Shown here: in pieces, positions 62,138 to 64,000 of the stretch | Layout: each line of letters starts with the position of its first letter | How positions within the stretch are numbered: the stretch's first letter is position 1 | NCBI RefSeq assembly: GCF_902170565.1 | Contig: NZ_CABHXX010000133.1 | Span: 62,001-126,000 of the forward strand | Direction: 5' to 3' | Origin: Yersinia thracica | GTDB taxonomy: Bacteria > Pseudomonadota > Gammaproteobacteria > Enterobacterales > Enterobacteriaceae | DNA: 64,000 nucleotides | Made by a program: the position numbers and the translations under genes | Notes under the pieces: generated by a model | Told to the model about the DNA's origin: nothing | Databases searched by the model: none | What the model saw: the letters and a program-made list of their open reading frames with translations, nothing else

Positions 62138-63517
62138 ATGAGAAAAATAATGTTAAGACCAACAGAGCAGTTAATATCTTGCGAAGTTTCACGGCCAACA
62201 ATGCCTGTTAATTCCCGTCGCCCGCGCATTGTGGCGGGAGTGATGTTGCTTATCGGGCTATTTAGCACTTCAGCATGGTCAGCTTGTACCCGAATTACGG
62301 CACAAAGTCAGATTAGTGTCGGTGATGGCACCGCAGGTGCATGGTCTGGCTCTCAGGATAACAATAATGGGTCACTCGGCTTACCCGGTGTGATTGACCT
62401 CAGTACCGCCGCCAGCTTTCAGCCTGATGGAACATTATTAGCTGCGGCCACATCTGAATTTACCACCTTTGCACTGAATAGCGGTTATGACCCTGAGCGG
62501 GTGCTGTTTCGTTGCGCCGCGGCTGATGTTGACCAACTCTTTGAAATGTATGCTACTAATGGAGACAGCACTCATGCTGGCATGAATGAAGATGGGGCGA
62601 TTGCTGGCAATGTTCCCTCTGGTTATGCCACCTATGTGCGTAATGTTGTTATCCGGTTTACCAATCTGTCTACAGGGCAGTATTACTCTCGCTTCTGGAA
62701 AGGCCGCCGCCTAACCGAGCTTGATAAGGACAGCACCGGGCGGATTTTAGTCAAAGCAAAAAACTTTAGTAATATCTATACTGAGCTATTTCGTATCGAC
62801 TATTCCCGTACTGGGAATAACAACGATGCGACTTATGCCTATACTCATACACAACCAAATGCCTATATCTCTTTTAAAGGCCCCGGCCTTTCCGGCCCTG
62901 CTGAAGGCGCTGATTCTCTCTCAAACTACCAAGGTTGGGCCGCTAACTGGCCAGCCTCTATTGGTTTACGTGGTTATGTGACTTTCCGGCGCACCGCCAT
63001 TTGTGCGGTGACTCATTTTACCCCAACGGTAATATTGCCCCGAATTTCTGTCGCAGAATTGAATAATGGCGCGAGCAGTTCGGCTGAATTTAATGTGGAT
63101 TTCCAGTGCCAGACCGGCGTTGTCTCCGGCGTCACTGCGGGTCGGGTGGCCATGGGCTTCCTGGTGCCAGCAGGGAATGCCGCTAAAGCCCAAGCATTGG
63201 GATTAATGAATGGCAACGGCGGTATTAGTCATTTAGTATCAGATAATTATGGTGCAGCCGGAATGGCAAATGGTGTTGGGATTCGTATTTACCGTAATAA
63301 TAATCCAATTTATCTGCTATCGAAGAATGTAACTCAAACCGGTAATAATGCTGGCTGGTATGGCATCTTTGAAGGTGCGCAAGAAGGCACCACCCCGGTG
63401 ACTGGGGGGAGTAATTTCACTGAGAACTTTCGGGCTGAGTTAAGTAAAATCAGCGGGCAAACTGTGATGGCAGGAGCAGTGAATGCGCATGCGCAAGTGG
63501 TTATCCGGGTTCAATAA
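62138..63517 (+). CDS. Two-domain fimbrial tip adhesin
   Basis: A 459-residue secreted protein. A hydrophobic stretch IVAGVMLLIGLFSTSAWSA precedes the mature start CTRITAQSQ. The N-terminal part (about mature 1-240) shows no similarity to lectin domains I can name; the C-terminal part (TPTVILPRISVAELNNGASS to AHAQVVIRVQ) looks like a pilin domain. This is the layout of FimH/PapG-type tip adhesins. The n-region is unusually long; ATG codons at 62150 and 62201 could be the real start, the last giving a normal signal peptide. The open frame overlaps the end of the usher. Confidence 0.82.
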   Translation: MRKIMLRPTEQLISCEVSRPTMPVNSRRPRIVAGVMLLIGLFSTSAWSACTRITAQSQISVGDGTAGAWSGSQDNNNGSLGLPGVIDLSTAASFQPDGTLLAAATSEFTTFALNSGYDPERVLFRCAAADVDQLFEMYATNGDSTHAGMNEDGAIAGNVPSGYATYVRNVVIRFTNLSTGQYYSRFWKGRRLTELDKDSTGRILVKAKNFSNIYTELFRIDYSRTGNNNDATYAYTHTQPNAYISFKGPGLSGPAEGADSLSNYQGWAANWPASIGLRGYVTFRRTAICAVTHFTPTVILPRISVAELNNGASSSAEFNVDFQCQTGVVSGVTAGRVAMGFLVPAGNAAKAQALGLMNGNGGISHLVSDNYGAAGMANGVGIRIYRNNNPIYLLSKNVTQTGNNAGWYGIFEGAQEGTTPVTGGSNFTENFRAELSKISGQTVMAGAVNAHAQVVIRVQ

Positions 63518-64000
63518 TCCGCGTTTCAAACGCAAAATCAGTGGGTTGCTATTATTACTGATCATGGCCTGTAGTGTGCCAGCCACGGCCAGTGTGATGG
63601 CCGAAAGAACCCGTATTATCTTCAGTGAGGGCAACACAGAAGAATCACTGCAACTGGTCAACAGTAATAACTACCCGGTGGCTGTGCAGGTGTGGGTGGA
63701 TGATGGTGATTTGATGGCGACACCGGAGAAGGCGATTTCGCCAGTGCTGGTGTTACCGCCATTGTTTCGCTTACAACCCCAAGCCCAACGCAGCTTACGT
63801 TTAATTTTATCGGGGGCCAGTAAATTACCGCTGGATAGAGAGTCTGCATTTTGGCTCAATGTTTACGAAATCCCCCCAAAAGCAACACCTAAAGCCGATG
63901 ATGAATCTTCCGTTACACTGGCTTTGCGCATGCAATATAAAGTGTTTTATCGCCCTAAAAACTTACCCGCACCGGCGGATACTGTCAGTAAAGCATTAAC
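63483..64000 (+). CDS. Second PapD-like fimbrial chaperone, 3' end outside window
   Basis: The first 172 codons of a second chaperone. A signal peptide (LLLLLIMACSVPATAS) is followed by AERTRIIFSEGNTEESLQLVNSNNYP, VLPPLFRLQPQAQRSLRLIL and LPLDRESAFWLNVYEIPPK, the chaperone signature. It starts at ATG 63483 (AGGAG six bases upstream) inside the adhesin gene, overlapping it by 35 bp in another frame. It is clearly different from the first chaperone (241 residues) and runs off the window end. Confidence 0.9.
   Translation, partial: MRMRKWLSGFNNPRFKRKISGLLLLLIMACSVPATASVMAERTRIIFSEGNTEESLQLVNSNNYPVAVQVWVDDGDLMATPEKAISPVLVLPPLFRLQPQAQRSLRLILSGASKLPLDRESAFWLNVYEIPPKATPKADDESSVTLALRMQYKVFYRPKNLPAPADTVSKAL

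Overview
The window looks like a chromosomal segment of a Yersinia species (Enterobacterales, Yersiniaceae). Gene order is that of the enterobacterial core around cyaA, hemCDXY, wec and rho. Intergenic spaces carry many copies of the ERIC palindrome, which is typical of yersiniae. Almost all proteins align by eye with E. coli counterparts but differ in detail, and yigF/yigG-type genes are absent between corA and rarD. No phage, insertion sequence, CRISPR array or transposase was seen.

Layout. 1-6.1 kb: glycerol-3-phosphate metabolism, with glpABC (minus) divergent from glpT-glpQ (plus) across a shared CRP/GlpR-type control region. 6.1-15.3 kb: yigL-pldB, rhtB, rhtC, recQ, pldA, yigI, rarD, corA. 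15.4-19.3 kb: an accessory block with a wbuC-like cupin gene, a two-gene Tm-1-like/PEP-hydrolase-like operon and a divergent TetR regulator, followed by a tandem ERIC array. 19.3-28.3 kb: uvrD (with a LexA box), yigB, xerC, yigA, dapF, lptM, cyaY, cyaA. 28.7-32.8 kb: the hemCDXY operon. 32.8-34.3 kb: an RNA-rich stretch holding the small RNA gene glmZ with a sigma-54-type promoter and three GlrR-type sites, then a tRNA operon (Arg-His-Leu-Pro in transcription order). 34.4-49.3 kb: yifK and the complete enterobacterial common antigen (ECA) cluster wecA-wzzE-wecB-wecC-rffG-rffH-wecD-wecE-wzxE-wecF-wzyE-wecG. 49.6-57.4 kb: rho, trxA, rhlB, gppA, rep, ppiC. 57.4-64 kb: an AT-rich, probably acquired chaperone-usher fimbrial operon (major subunit, chaperone, usher, two-domain adhesin, second chaperone cut by the window end).

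How the genes work together. The ECA genes cover every step from sugar-nucleotide synthesis (WecB, WecC, RffH, RffG, WecE, WecD) through lipid-linked trisaccharide assembly (WecA, WecG, WecF) to flipping (WzxE), polymerisation (WzyE) and chain-length control (WzzE). GlmZ activates glmS in relatives and so controls the glucosamine-6-phosphate supply that feeds UDP-GlcNAc, the first ECA substrate. CyaA makes the cAMP used by CRP, and CRP sites are visible at glpA/glpT and at cyaA itself.

Most notable observations: the unexplained Tm-1-like operon with a perfect 16-bp palindrome in its control region; an Asn-to-Asp change in the catalytic triad of PldA; 21-bp tandem repeats that place three-codon minicistrons in front of pldB; an in-frame hexapeptide repeat at the N terminus of WecG; the fully readable GlmZ control region; ERIC copies that end genes or interrupt operons, one of them split by a further palindromic insert; and the two-chaperone fimbrial operon.
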